Notes under the pieces: model-generated | Database searches by the model: none | Told to the model about the DNA's origin: nothing | What the model saw: only the letters and a program-made list of their open reading frames with translations | Made by a program: the position numbers and the translations under genes | Assembly (NCBI RefSeq): GCF_039535785.1 | Contig: NZ_BAAAXV010000001.1 | Coordinates: 3,162,001-3,226,000, forward strand | DNA length: 64,000 nt | Source: Nonomuraea helvata | GTDB lineage: Bacteria > Actinomycetota > Actinomycetes > Streptosporangiales > Streptosporangiaceae | Direction: 5' to 3' | Shown: one piece after another, positions 17,451 to 27,058 of the stretch | How positions within the stretch are numbered: position 1 is the stretch's first letter | Layout of the letters: each line of letters starts with the position of its first letter

Positions 17451-17607
17451 AACGCCTCCATCAGGTGGTCCGACCCCTTACCGGGTTGCTCGACGCCTGC
17501 GGATGCTACGAGACCGATCTTCCGTTCTTCTTCCGCTCCGATTCCGTACCGATATGCGGCGAAAACGCCCTACTTCTGCTCATCACAGGGCCCGACGCCT
17601 GGGGCGT

Positions 17608-18543
17608 TCAGTAGCGAAGCACCCAGCCCGGAACCCAGGTCCCGGCGGCGTCGCAGCCGGGCGCTGTGGTGGCGAGGTGGGTGCGGAGGGTGGCCAGCGC
17701 CGGGTGGGGGTTGTCGCGGTGCCACAGAAGTGAGTGCGGGTAGACGGGCGTGGGGTCGGTCACCGGGATGCGGCGCAGGCCGTGGTCGGCGGGCCAGACC
17801 AGGCGGGTCTGCTCACCCATGAAAGTGGCCAGGGCCGGGGTGTCGGCGATGGTGTCGAGGAGCGCGTCGGAGCCGAAGTTGGGGCCGGTCGCCTCGATGG
17901 TGAGGCCGAACTCGGCGACGAGATCGTCGTAGTAGGCGGCCCATTCGGTGCCGGGGACGATGCCGGGCATCCAGATCCGGTGCCCGGCGAGCTGAGCGAC
18001 GGTCACCGACCGGGCGCCGGCCAGCGCGTGGGCGGGACCGGTGAGGAGCTGGAGCGCCTCGTCGAGCACCCGTACGGACGCGATGTCCTCGGGAAGGGGC
18101 CGCCCGGGCACGGCGACGGCGCGGAAGGACGCGTCGATCGCACCGGACCGGATGGCGGCGACGGCCGTCTCGACGTCGAACAGCATCACCACGTCGAGCT
18201 CGATCTCGGGGTGCGCGCGGTGGAAGCCGCGCATCAGGCCCGAGGCCGCGCTGCGCGAGGCGATCATGTCGACGCGCAGCGGACGGCTGCCGGTGCGCAC
18301 GGACGCGACCGCGCGCTCGGCGACGCGCAGCAGCTCGCGGGCGTGGGGCAGGAACGCCTGCCCGTCGATGGTGAGCTCGGCGCCGCGGGCGGTGCGGGTG
18401 AACAGCCGCACGCCGAGGTTGCGCTCCAGCGCGGCGATGCGCTTGGAGACGGCCTGCTGGGTGACCGCCAGCTCGGCGGCGGCCTCCTGGAACTGCCCCG
18501 CGTCGGCGGCGACGACGAAGGTCCGTATGGTGTCGAGGTCCAT
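17608..18543 (-). CDS. LysR family transcriptional regulator
   Basis: 311 residues. The N-terminal winged helix (IRTFVVAADAGQFQEAAAEL, then VTQQAVSKRIAALERNLGVR) is followed by an effector-binding domain from about residue 88. It is divergent from the MFS gene at 18671 with a 127-base gap holding the palindrome at 18560-18576. It probably controls the transporter and itself in response to a small molecule. The start at 18543 has the canonical MDLDTIRTF. Confidence 0.9.
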   Translation of the reverse strand: MDLDTIRTFVVAADAGQFQEAAAELAVTQQAVSKRIAALERNLGVRLFTRTARGAELTIDGQAFLPHARELLRVAERAVASVRTGSRPLRVDMIASRSAASGLMRGFHRAHPEIELDVVMLFDVETAVAAIRSGAIDASFRAVAVPGRPLPEDIASVRVLDEALQLLTGPAHALAGARSVTVAQLAGHRIWMPGIVPGTEWAAYYDDLVAEFGLTIEATGPNFGSDALLDTIADTPALATFMGEQTRLVWPADHGLRRIPVTDPTPVYPHSLLWHRDNPHPALATLRTHLATTAPGCDAAGTWVPGWVLRY

Positions 18544-18559
18544 GCCGACACCCTACGGA

Positions 18560-18576
18560 CACAACCGCTCGTTGTG
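18560..18576. promoter_or_regulatory. Candidate LysR operator
   Basis: CACAAC-CGCTC-GTTGTG is a perfect 6+6 inverted repeat with a 5-base centre. It fits the LysR box spacing and lies 17 bases before the LysR start, within the divergent LysR/MFS intergenic region. Confidence 0.45.
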
Positions 18577-18670
18577 GTCGACAGCCCCGCAGTTGTTTGA
18601 TCCCCTGGTCCAGCGCGCGCTTTGATGCATGCGATCACGGATCGGTTGTGCGAGCGAGGGGACGTCGGGC

Positions 18671-19972
18671 ATGAGAAGCGGGCACCGGTTGGGGCGGCAG
18701 TTCGGGTGGCTCTGGGGAGCGTACGGGACCAGCGCGCTCGGCACATGGCTCGCCTTCGGCGCCTTCCCGCTGATCGCCATCCAGGTGTTGCACGCCGGAC
18801 CGGCGCAGGTCGCCGCGCTCTCCTGCGTGGGGGCCGTGGTGGGAGCGGCCGTGGCGGTGCCGCTGGGTCCGTGGGTGGAGTTCCGGCGCAAGCGGCCGGT
18901 GCTGATCGCGATGGACCTGGCGCGGTTCGCGGCGCTGCTGACGATCCCCACCGCGTACGCGCTCGGCGTGCTCACCTTCCTTCAGCTCCTGCTGGTCTCG
19001 GTCGTCGTCGCGGCGGCCGACATCGCCTTCCGCGCCGCCTCCGGCGCGTACCTGAAGACGTTGCTGCCGGCCGAGGACCTGCTCGTCGCCAACGCCCGAT
19101 TCGAGTCCACGGCCTGGACGACCACGGTCATCGGACCGCCGCTGGGCGGCGCGGCGACCGGGCTCCTCGGCCCGGTGGCGACAGTGGTGGCCGACGCGGT
19201 CAGCTACCTGCTCTCGGCCGTGGGCATCCGCGCGATGGGCGGGCACGAGCCGCAGCCCCAGCGCCGGCAGGCCGCGCGCATGCGGGCCTCGGACCTGCTC
19301 GACGGCTGGCGGTACATCATCGCCGACGCGACGCTGCGTCGGCTGCTGCTCAACACCGCCTGGTTCAACGGCCTGGTGATGGCCACCGGGCCGCTGTTGT
19401 CCGTCCTGATGCTCGGCCAACTCGGCTTCGCACCGTGGCAGTACGGCCTCGCCTTCGCCGCGCCCTCGATCGGCGGACTGCTCGGTTCGCGGCTGGCCCG
19501 ACCGCTCGTCACCCGGTTCGGGCAGCACCAGGTCCTGGTCGCGGCCGGGGCACTGCGCGCGATCTGGTCCGTCGGCCTGGCCTTCGTGGGGCCCGGCGCC
19601 GGCGGGCTGCTGCTGGTGATGGGCGTCGAACTCGGGCTCATCTTCTGCTGCGGAGTCTTCAACCCCGTCTGCGCCACTTACCGCATCGAACGCACCGCGA
19701 CCGACCGGGCCGCCCGCATGCTGTCCGCCTGGGCGGTGACGACCAAGGCCTCGGCCGCGCTCCTGACGGCCGTCTGGGGTGTGCTGGGCGGCCTGCTCGA
19801 CCCGCGTACGGCCATCGGCCTGGCCGGCGTGCTCCTGCTGGCGACCCCGCTGCTGCTCCCCCGCCGCCCGGCCGCCCCTCTCCCCGAACCGGAGCCGGAG
19901 CCGGCACCGAGCCACGCCAGGGAGCTGGCCGTTGCGCTGAACGAGACCGACCGGACAGCCGAATCAGCCTGA
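18671..19972 (+). CDS. MFS transporter
   Basis: A 433-residue permease with 12 predicted helices. The first begins at about residue 10 (FGWLWGAYGTSALGTWLAFG). The loop 2-3 motif is degenerate (VEFRRKRPVL), as in the MFS_3/enterobactin-exporter-like branch. A proline/glutamate-rich cytoplasmic tail (PLPEPEPEPAPS) follows. ATG 18671 with GAGGGGA upstream is preferred to the ATG at 18629. It is probably an exporter under the divergent LysR gene; the substrate is unknown. Confidence 0.87.
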   Translation: MRSGHRLGRQFGWLWGAYGTSALGTWLAFGAFPLIAIQVLHAGPAQVAALSCVGAVVGAAVAVPLGPWVEFRRKRPVLIAMDLARFAALLTIPTAYALGVLTFLQLLLVSVVVAAADIAFRAASGAYLKTLLPAEDLLVANARFESTAWTTTVIGPPLGGAATGLLGPVATVVADAVSYLLSAVGIRAMGGHEPQPQRRQAARMRASDLLDGWRYIIADATLRRLLLNTAWFNGLVMATGPLLSVLMLGQLGFAPWQYGLAFAAPSIGGLLGSRLARPLVTRFGQHQVLVAAGALRAIWSVGLAFVGPGAGGLLLVMGVELGLIFCCGVFNPVCATYRIERTATDRAARMLSAWAVTTKASAALLTAVWGVLGGLLDPRTAIGLAGVLLLATPLLLPRRPAAPLPEPEPEPAPSHARELAVALNETDRTAESA

Positions 19973-20129
19973 CTTCAGTACGCTGCGCGCGCTGTCGCGA
20001 CCTGCGTGGCCCGCTCTGGCCGGGGCCGCGTCCGCCGTGCGGCGGGCCACGTTTTCACCTTCCTTGCCGAACGAACGAGATGATCACACGCATGCGCTTA
20101 CACCCCCGCCTCCCCTCAGGAGCCGCCCT

Positions 20130-21068
20130 GTGACCACGACACCGATCGACCCTGAGGTCGGCGCCGTCATCGATGCCTACCGGACCTGCGAGTTCGCCAC
20201 TCTCGGGGCTGACGGCACCCCACTGACCTGGCCCACTGCGGCCTGGCGCCGGACAGACGGCACGCTGCTCGTCACCACCAGCCTGGCCTTCGCGCAGAAG
20301 GCGCTGAACGTTCGCCGGGACGGACGTGTCGCACTGCTCTTCTCCGACCCCACCGGCAGCGGCCGCGCCGACGCGCCCCAGGTCTTCGTCAGCGGAACCG
20401 CGACCTGCCCCGACGAGATCCGGACCGGGCCGGACGAGGCGGCCGATTACTGGCGTACGCTCTTCGAACGGCAGCCGCACAGCCGGAACTACGTCCGGGC
20501 CCCCGGCCGGTGGTTCATGGACTGGTACTACCTGCGGCTCTTCATCACCGTGACACCCACCCGGGTCGAGGTACGGCCACCGCTCGCCGAGTTGACCACC
20601 ACCGAACAGCCCGCGCCCACGACACCGCCCGCCACGGACCTGCCCGGCGCCGACCTGATCGCCCGCTTCCCGAGCGCGGTCCTCGGCGCCCGGGAAGCCT
20701 CCGGGGCACCGCTGCTGGTACGCACGCGGCCAAGGGCCACCACCGACGGCTTCACCATCACGGCGAACACCGCCGACGGCATCGTGCCGGGCAAGGCCAG
20801 CCTGCTCGTGCACCGGCACGACGAGCGGCTCAACGCCATGCACAACGCACTGATCCGCGGCGAACTCCGCGCCGACGGCGACCAATGGACGTTGGTCCCA
20901 CAGAAAGTGGTCGAGCCGGTCGGATCCGGCCGCGTCAGCGACGCGTTCCGCACCCTGCGCACGGTCCGCCGATCCACGGCCCGCTACCTGGAGCGGCGCG
21001 GCCTGGCCCGCCCCCGGGTCCAGTGGGAGCAGTTCCAGCTGCTCGCCACATCCACAGACGACGCATAA
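20130..21068 (+). CDS. Pyridoxamine 5'-phosphate oxidase family protein
   Basis: 312 residues. The N-terminal split-barrel flavin-binding domain is at about 10-150 (YRTCEFATLGADGTPLTWPT, then KALNVRRDGRVALLFSDPTG). A second, less characteristic domain lies at about 175-310. GTG 20130 is preferred because TCAGGAG stands seven bases before it; the longer frame to 20037 lacks homology. Such proteins bind FMN, F420 or heme; the cofactor is not decided by the sequence. It follows the MFS gene by 157 bases on the same strand. Confidence 0.8.
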   Translation: MTTTPIDPEVGAVIDAYRTCEFATLGADGTPLTWPTAAWRRTDGTLLVTTSLAFAQKALNVRRDGRVALLFSDPTGSGRADAPQVFVSGTATCPDEIRTGPDEAADYWRTLFERQPHSRNYVRAPGRWFMDWYYLRLFITVTPTRVEVRPPLAELTTTEQPAPTTPPATDLPGADLIARFPSAVLGAREASGAPLLVRTRPRATTDGFTITANTADGIVPGKASLLVHRHDERLNAMHNALIRGELRADGDQWTLVPQKVVEPVGSGRVSDAFRTLRTVRRSTARYLERRGLARPRVQWEQFQLLATSTDDA

Positions 21069-21081
21069 CACCGGCTGGGCA

Positions 21082-21110
21082 GGACGGCAGGGTCGCCGGT
21101 CCTGCCGTCC
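21082..21110. terminator. Terminator hairpin
   Basis: GGACGGCAGG and CCTGCCGTCC form a perfect 10-base stem with a 9-base loop. It starts 14 bases after the stop of the flavin-enzyme gene. Confidence 0.8.
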
Positions 21111-21469
21111 GCAGCCTGCGCCGAGATCGCGCCGAAGTCGTCCACCGACGTGCCGAGGCCTCATTTCAGAGATCGCCTCGGAGATCGCCGACGATCAAGT
21201 AGGCTCACCCGAAATCGGGGCTTGATCGGTCAAATTCGCCGTGTCCGCTGGCTGCCCACCTCGCCCGCTTGTCTCCTGTCGGTCTCCGCCATGGAGTTCT
21301 GCCTCATTCCGGTCGTCTCGACGGCCGGCTCCGCCGCGCATCCTTGGGCGGTCGTCCGCGACGGGCCTCACCGGGCCCTGTTTCCGGGCTTCCCCATCCT
21401 CAGTCCCCGCGCACAGAAAGGTCATGTCGCCCGATTGACATCGGCGGAGCTTCTGTCGTGCTCGGCGTG
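21111..21469. other. Intergenic region downstream of pta
   Basis: About 360 bases with no supportable gene. The only feature noted is an imperfect repeat of GGAGATCGCC/AGAGATCGCC near 21167-21190. Confidence 0.5.
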
Positions 21470-23551
21470 TCAGTGGCGGCGTATCGCCGTTTCCACCTCG
21501 TCCTCAAGGCCGGCGTCTGGTTCGTCGTCGCGTACCTGCGCGGCGGTGATGGCCACAGTGGTGACGATGTCGGCGACGGTGGCGCCGCGCGAGAGGTCGT
21601 TGACCGGCTTGCGCAGTCCTTGCAGTACCGGTCCCACCGCCACGGCGCCGGCGCTGCGCTGGACGGCCTTGTAGAGGTTGTTGCCGGTGTTGAGGTCGGG
21701 CACCACGAAGACGGTTGCCCGCCCGGCCACCTGGCTGTCGGGCATCTTGGCCCGCGCCACCGAGGGGTCGACCGCGGCGTCGTACTGGATCGGACCTTCC
21801 ACCGGCAGGTCGGGACGGCGCTCGCGGACCAGCGCGGTGGCGGCGCGAACCTTGTCGACATCGGCGCCGGCACCCGAGGCGCCCGTCGAGTACGACAGCA
21901 TGGCGATCTTGGGATCGACGCCGAACAGGGTGGCGGTACGGGCGGAGGAGATCGCGATGTCCGCGAGCTGCTCGGCACTCGGATCGGGATTGACCGCGCA
22001 GTCGCCGTACACCAGGACCCGATCGGCCAGACACATGAAGAACACGCTGGACACCAACCCCAAGCGCAGGGTCTCGAACGCCGGCCTGATCGTGTGTGCG
22101 GTGGTGTGCGCTGCCCCTGAGACCATGCCGTCGGCCATGCCGGTGTGCACCATCAGCGTGCCGAAGTACGACACATCCGTGACAGCGTCGCGGGCCAGCT
22201 CGACGGTCATCCCCCGGTGCGCCCGGACTCTGGCGTACTCGCGGGCGAACTGCTCGCGCAGCTCCGCGTCGAACGGGCTCAGCACCCTGGCCTCGTCCAG
22301 ATCCAGGCCGAGCTGGGCGGCCTGTGCCCTGATCCGCTCCTCGTCGCCGAGCAAGGTGAGCTCGGCCACGCCACGGCGCAACAGGACGTCGGCCGCACGC
22401 AGGATGCGCGGCTCCTCGCCTTCGGGCAGCACGATGTGCCGACGCCGGGCACGCGCCCGGTCCAGCAACTCGTACTCGAACATCAGCGGCGTGACGACGT
22501 CGGTCTTGGCGATGGCCAGCCGATCGAGCAGCAACCGGCCGTCGACGTGCTCGGCGAACAGCCGCAGTGCCGTGTCGGTCTTCCCGCCGGCTTCCGGCGT
22601 GAACTGGCCCTCCACCGCCGACAGACGGGTCGCGGTGTCGAAGGTGTCGTGGTCGGTGGCGATGACCGGGAGTGGAATGTCCATGCTGCGCAGCAGCCGG
22701 TCCACCGGGGCGGGCAGATCCGTGCCGCCCGTCATGATCACTGCGGACAGGGTGGGGAAGCCCGGCGCCACATGTGCCGCGATCAGCCCGGGCAGCAGTG
22801 CGGCGGCCCGATCGGACGGGATGATCACTGCTGCGCCCTCGGTGTAGCGATCCAGGATGCCGGGCAGCGACATCGCGCCCACCATCAGCGCGTTCGCCTC
22901 CCGGCCGAGCCCGTTACGCTCACCGAGGAAGAAGCTCCCGTCGCAGGCGTCCAGCAGGTCGGCAACGGTGGGTGCGCGCAGGGAGCGGGCTTCGGGCAGC
23001 ACGAACACCGGCGTGGGGTGGTCGATCGCGATATGCTCGGCAGCCGCCCTGGTGACGACGACCGCGAGCTCCCGGGCGTGGTGGTGCGCCAGTTGCCGGG
23101 ACGACAGCTCGACCGCGGCGGCGATCTCCGCAGCCGTCCTGCCTTTCCCGCTCACCACGTTCAGCACAGGTGTTCCCAGATCCGCGGCCAGCCGGGCGTT
23201 GAACTCGAACTCGGTCGGCGCGCCCACGTCGGTGTAGTCGGTGCCGATCACCACCATCGCGTCGCACCGCCCCGCGAGCGCACGGTAGCGGGCCACGATG
23301 TCGCCGGCGGCACGCTCGGCGTCGGCGTGCACCTCGTCGTAGGTGACGCCGGCGTACGTCTCGTAGGGCAGGCTGAGCTGGAACCTGCTCCGGATCGTGT
23401 TGATCAGGTTGTCCTCACGGCCTGCCCTGACAACTGGACGGAACACGCCCACGGTCTCCACTTGCCGGGACAGCAGTTCGACCATTCCGAGTGCGATCGT
23501 GCCCTTGTTGCTCCCTGCTTCGCCCGCCGCTACGTATACCGCACGTGTCAT
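21470..23551 (-). CDS. pta: Phosphate acetyltransferase
   Basis: 693 residues, the long two-domain form. An N-terminal P-loop-like/DRTGG regulatory region (about 1-350; VYVAAGEAGSNKGTIALGMV) is followed by the catalytic PTA_PTB domain (about 365-690). The latter contains LVYGDCAVNPDPSAEQLADI, PVEGPIQYDAAVDPSVA and VVPDLNTGNNLYKAVQR. It interconverts acetyl-CoA plus phosphate with acetyl-phosphate plus CoA. It is divergent from ackA, so the two complete the acetate node. ATG 23551 gives the family N-terminus MTRAVYVA; an ATG three codons upstream is possible. Confidence 0.95.
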   Translation of the reverse strand: MTRAVYVAAGEAGSNKGTIALGMVELLSRQVETVGVFRPVVRAGREDNLINTIRSRFQLSLPYETYAGVTYDEVHADAERAAGDIVARYRALAGRCDAMVVIGTDYTDVGAPTEFEFNARLAADLGTPVLNVVSGKGRTAAEIAAAVELSSRQLAHHHARELAVVVTRAAAEHIAIDHPTPVFVLPEARSLRAPTVADLLDACDGSFFLGERNGLGREANALMVGAMSLPGILDRYTEGAAVIIPSDRAAALLPGLIAAHVAPGFPTLSAVIMTGGTDLPAPVDRLLRSMDIPLPVIATDHDTFDTATRLSAVEGQFTPEAGGKTDTALRLFAEHVDGRLLLDRLAIAKTDVVTPLMFEYELLDRARARRRHIVLPEGEEPRILRAADVLLRRGVAELTLLGDEERIRAQAAQLGLDLDEARVLSPFDAELREQFAREYARVRAHRGMTVELARDAVTDVSYFGTLMVHTGMADGMVSGAAHTTAHTIRPAFETLRLGLVSSVFFMCLADRVLVYGDCAVNPDPSAEQLADIAISSARTATLFGVDPKIAMLSYSTGASGAGADVDKVRAATALVRERRPDLPVEGPIQYDAAVDPSVARAKMPDSQVAGRATVFVVPDLNTGNNLYKAVQRSAGAVAVGPVLQGLRKPVNDLSRGATVADIVTTVAITAAQVRDDEPDAGLEDEVETAIRRH

Positions 23552-23627
23552 GTTCACCATTCTCGACGGACGCGATCCCGCTCAGGAACCTTGGGCCGGG
23601 GGACCACGTACGCACCGTCCTGCTGGA

Positions 23628-23755
23628 CGACCGCCGCCCACCTGCGCCAGCAGATCACCGACGCCCGGCTCGAGGCCCGCGCCCAAACCCGCGAACACGG
23701 CGAGGACCCCGTGGAAATAGGCTCGTGGACATGGCCGGCCACATTCTCGTCCTGA
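23628..23755 (+). pseudogene. Phosphoketolase (xfp) 3' remnant
   Basis: A frame distinct from ackA reads AAHLRQQITDARLEARAQ, then TREHGEDPVEIGSWTWP before its stop at 23753-23755. This matches the usual C-terminus of actinobacterial phosphoketolases (arginine-rich helix, HGEDxPEI, WxWP). It overlaps the first 25 bases of ackA, as would the end of an xfp-ackA operon. The remainder of the roughly 800-residue enzyme is gone. Homology is judged by eye over about 35 residues. Confidence 0.55.
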
Positions 23756-24894
23756 ACACGGGATCCTCGTCGATCAAGTACGAACTCGTCGACGTCACCA
23801 CCCACGAACGCCCGGCCCGCGGGCTGGTCGAACGTATCGGCGAGGAGACCGGCCGGCTCACACACCGGACCGGCGACCAGCCGCCGTACGTGCGGGACCG
23901 GCCCTTCCCCGGCCACGGCGAAGGGCTGGACGCGATGATGGACGCCTTCGCCGCGGCGGGACCAGACCTGGACCCCATCGCGGTCGGGCACCGCGTTGTG
24001 CACGGCGGCACCCGTTTCACCGAAGCTGTGCTCATTGACGACGAGGTCATCACCGCCATCGACGGGCTGGCGCCGCTCGCTCCTCTGCACAATCCGGTCA
24101 ACCTGACCGGGATCAAGATCGCGCGCAAAGCATTCCCCGATGTGCCGCAGGTGGCCGTGTTCGACACGGCGTTCCACCGGACGCTGCCGCCGGAGGCCTA
24201 CACCTACGCCGTGCCGCGCGAGTGGGGCGTGCGGCGCTTCGGATTCCACGGCACCTCCTGCGCATACGTCTCGCGCCGCGCCGCCGTCTTCCTCGGCCTC
24301 GACCTCGCCGAGCTCAACCTGATCGTGCTGCACCTGGGCAACGGCGCCAGCGCCACCGCGATCTCCGGCGGCCGCAGCGTCGACACCTCCATGGGCATGA
24401 CACCGCTGGAAGGGCTCGTCATGGGTACCCGTTCCGGCGACGTCGATCCCGCCCTCGCCGGTTACCTCGCCCGTATGGACGGCATCGACGCCCAGCAGAT
24501 GGAGCACGCACTCACCCATCACAGCGGGCTGCTCGCCCTGACCGGAAGCCGCGACATGCGCGAGGTACGCGCCCGCGACGACAACGAGGCCCGGCTGGCC
24601 CTGGAGATCTACACCCGGCGCATCCGCAAGTACGTCGGCGCGTACTACGCGCTGCTCGGCCGGGTGGACGCAATCGTGTTCACCGGTGGTGTAGGCGAGC
24701 ACGACACCGCGACCCGCGCCGCCGCCCTGGCCGGACTCGAACGGCTCGGCATCACTGTGGACCCGGCGCTCAACCAGGCCGCAGCGACCGGCGAGCGCGC
24801 CGTCTCCCCTCCCGGCGCCGAGGTGTCCGTGCTGGTCATCCCCACCGACGAGGAATGGGAGATCGCCCGGCAGGCCCAGACACTCATCGCATGA
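23731..24894 (+). CDS. ackA: Acetate kinase
   Basis: 387 residues with all family signatures: LVLNTGSSSIKYEL at the N-terminus, VFDTAFHRTLP, RRFGFHGTSCAYVS, the phosphate loop LHLGNGASATAI, and SMGMTPLEGLVMGTRSGDVD. C-terminal FTGGVGEHD contacts nucleotide. It makes ATP and acetate from acetyl-phosphate, or the reverse. It is divergent from pta across about 180 bases. That gap also holds a phosphoketolase tail, suggesting the kinase was once cotranscribed with xfp to use phosphoketolase-derived acetyl-P. Confidence 0.96.
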   Translation: MAGHILVLNTGSSSIKYELVDVTTHERPARGLVERIGEETGRLTHRTGDQPPYVRDRPFPGHGEGLDAMMDAFAAAGPDLDPIAVGHRVVHGGTRFTEAVLIDDEVITAIDGLAPLAPLHNPVNLTGIKIARKAFPDVPQVAVFDTAFHRTLPPEAYTYAVPREWGVRRFGFHGTSCAYVSRRAAVFLGLDLAELNLIVLHLGNGASATAISGGRSVDTSMGMTPLEGLVMGTRSGDVDPALAGYLARMDGIDAQQMEHALTHHSGLLALTGSRDMREVRARDDNEARLALEIYTRRIRKYVGAYYALLGRVDAIVFTGGVGEHDTATRAAALAGLERLGITVDPALNQAAATGERAVSPPGAEVSVLVIPTDEEWEIARQAQTLIA

Positions 24895-25212
24895 CAGGCG
24901 GCACGCGGATCCTCCACCAGCCGCCTGCCATCAGCCCACTCGTCGGCATCCGGCCCCCCAGGGCTTAGGGGGCCATCGATCCGGCCGGCTGAAATTCCGT
25001 CGATTATGGGCCTCCGGATAAGGAAATGCAGTCGCCAGCCGTTAATAGGCCGGATATAGCGGCCCTGACTTGGAATTGCAGTGGCCTGTCCTAAACCCCT
25101 CCCACGGTGATCGACCAAAGATGTCACCACTCGGGTAGATAGTCCAATCACCCCCTCATAGGCGAGCATGAGGCGGCTGATTCGGGGGCTTTTCGATGAA
25201 GGGGATTTCCGC
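24895..25212. other. Intergenic region
   Basis: About 318 bases, more AT-rich than the neighbours. It holds a weak repeat GGCCG-GATATAG-CGGCC near 25052. No gene is supported. It probably contains the promoter of the Tc-toxin-like fragment. Confidence 0.4.
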
Positions 25213-25548
25213 GTGCGCAATGACGCCTCGCTACCGAGCTACCAACGTCTTTTCGGGCCTCTCGACCTACGGGCCGGCGACGAGGCCCGTTCCGTCCACT
25301 CCCCCGCCGCCTACCTGACCGACCTGCTCACCTTCCTCCAGGAGACCTTCCACGACGTCTCCCTGCTGCGCCGCCGGCCCGGCATCGGAAAGGTGAAACT
25401 CGACGCGGACAACACCTTCACCGCCCTGCCGTATCTCGACATCGTCAACGAGGTGCTCGAGGCGCTGGTGGGCGAGCGGCCATACGAGCGGATGAAGACG
25501 TTCACGCACCCGCGGAACCTGCCGTTCTCGCTGGAGGCCGCCACATTC
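25213..25548 (+). pseudogene. Tc-toxin A-component-like N-terminal fragment
   Basis: GTG 25213 has AAGGGGA upstream. The product carries the sequence that opens Tc-toxin A subunits: SVHSPAAYLTDLLTFLQETF, then LLRRRPGIGKVKLDADNTFT and ALPYLDIVNEVLEAL. Homology ends near PFSLEAA (about 25548), after which the frame becomes arginine/proline-rich shadow. Intact TcA proteins exceed 1,500 residues, so only the first tenth or less survives. The frame that continues as the HEXXH protein is one base out of register with this one. Confidence 0.6.
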
Positions 25549-25585
25549 CGCCCCCGCCGGCTCGATCGCCCCCGCCGGGGCGGGC

Positions 25586-26812
25586 ATGGACGACCGGCTC
25601 GCCAAGCAGGGCACCGAACAGGTCTTCCGCGCCTTGGAGGCGGAACTGCGGGGCGAAGATTCCGAGCTGTACCCGACCCGCTGGATCGACGTCGCGGCCT
25701 ACGACCCGGCCGCCCAGCTCTGGATCGTCAAGGGCCTGGATCTGCTGCTGCGCAACGCCGCGACGGCCGGGCCCGATTTCGACGGCGTGCGGGCCTCGTC
25801 ACTGCTCGTGGACCGGGCCCCGGAGCGCCGCTTCGACCCCACCATCTCCGGCGAGCGGTTCACGTACGAGATCCTCACGCTGAGCGGCTGGCTGGAGACC
25901 GCCCTGCCCGCGGGCCTGACCGTGCCCGCCGCGCCGGCGCTGACGCGGCTGGGCGGGATCTACCGGCCCCCGGCGGCCAAGCCGTTCGACCCGGACGCCC
26001 TGACCGCGGCGCTGCTGCCCGCGCTGACCGAGCGGCTGACCGAGCAACGCACGTGGTGGGCGGACTCGGCGGAGGCGGACGACCCGATGTGGCTGGCGGA
26101 CACCGCCCGCGCTGTCCAGGCGTTCGTTCGCGACAGCACCGGCCTGTTCACCGGGGCCTGCGCCGACGGCCCGCTCAACGAGGGGTTCGCCTACGACCAG
26201 GACGTCGCGGGCGCCTCCGCCCGGCCGGACGACGACACCAGCCGTCTGACCTTCCTGCGTCAGCAGGTGCATCTGCTGGGCCGGGCCGAGCTGGTGTCCG
26301 CCGGGTACGACCACACCCGCATGGACGAGGCCGAGGCACTCGACGACCTGCTGCGGGACTGGCTGACCGACGACATCTCGCTGAACGACCTGGTGGGCGA
26401 CCTCCTCGGTCACTCTCCCGCACACCGGAACGGCCCAGCAGGCTGGATCTACCTCCCCGAACGCCCACCCGGCGCCGGATGGGGGCCGCGCGAGGCGTGG
26501 CGCCCATACGTCTACCGGCTCATGATGCACGAACTGGTGCACCGTCTGGCCCACGCCCGCTACATCGAGGCGGTGGATATGGTGGCCGATCCGCAGATCC
26601 TCGCCGAGGGCGTCGTCGACCTGCTCACATGCGAGTTCCTGGAGCTGTCGCGGAGCCACCCCGAGTTGGGCGCCCTGGTGCCCGAGGACGGCTCGGTCGG
26701 GTACGGGGCTTCGGGACAGGCTGCGGCCCAGATCAGCGACCTGGTCGGGCCGGACAACGTGAAGGCGGCGTTCTTCCTCGGCCGCGTCGAGTTCCTGGGG
26801 ATCTCACTGTAG
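25586..26812 (+). CDS. Putative gluzincin-like HEXXH metalloprotein
   Basis: A 408-residue protein not assigned to a family. Its C-terminal third holds MMHELVHRLAHARY. The zinc motif HELVH is followed 21 residues later by a glutamate in ILAEGVVDLL, matching HExxH-X(n)-E with the EGxxD pattern of gluzincin peptidases. The first 270 residues are helical and acidic without recognised domains. No signal peptide is present. The ATG at 25586 is open upstream in frame (AGSIAPAGAG), so the true N-terminus may be truncated. Context with a Tc-toxin-like fragment hints at a secreted effector, but that is speculation. Confidence 0.55.
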   Translation: MDDRLAKQGTEQVFRALEAELRGEDSELYPTRWIDVAAYDPAAQLWIVKGLDLLLRNAATAGPDFDGVRASSLLVDRAPERRFDPTISGERFTYEILTLSGWLETALPAGLTVPAAPALTRLGGIYRPPAAKPFDPDALTAALLPALTERLTEQRTWWADSAEADDPMWLADTARAVQAFVRDSTGLFTGACADGPLNEGFAYDQDVAGASARPDDDTSRLTFLRQQVHLLGRAELVSAGYDHTRMDEAEALDDLLRDWLTDDISLNDLVGDLLGHSPAHRNGPAGWIYLPERPPGAGWGPREAWRPYVYRLMMHELVHRLAHARYIEAVDMVADPQILAEGVVDLLTCEFLELSRSHPELGALVPEDGSVGYGASGQAAAQISDLVGPDNVKAAFFLGRVEFLGISL

Positions 26813-27058
26813 GAAAGCTGGGTTACAGCGCACAGGAAATCCGCCGATGAGCCCGCAGCTCCCCCAGTACATCCCTCCCGAACCAGGTCCAGCCTGGTCA
26901 CCGGGGCGACGACGTCGTCGAGGGCCGCAACAGCCTGGAAGCCCCGGCGACCAGGCCGAGGCCCTCGAACGGCTCGGATGTACCGGGGCGCTGCTCGGCT
27001 CTTTGAGGCCGCGGTCAGCCGACCAGAGCGGAACGGACCCGCCGACCGGTCGAGGTCC

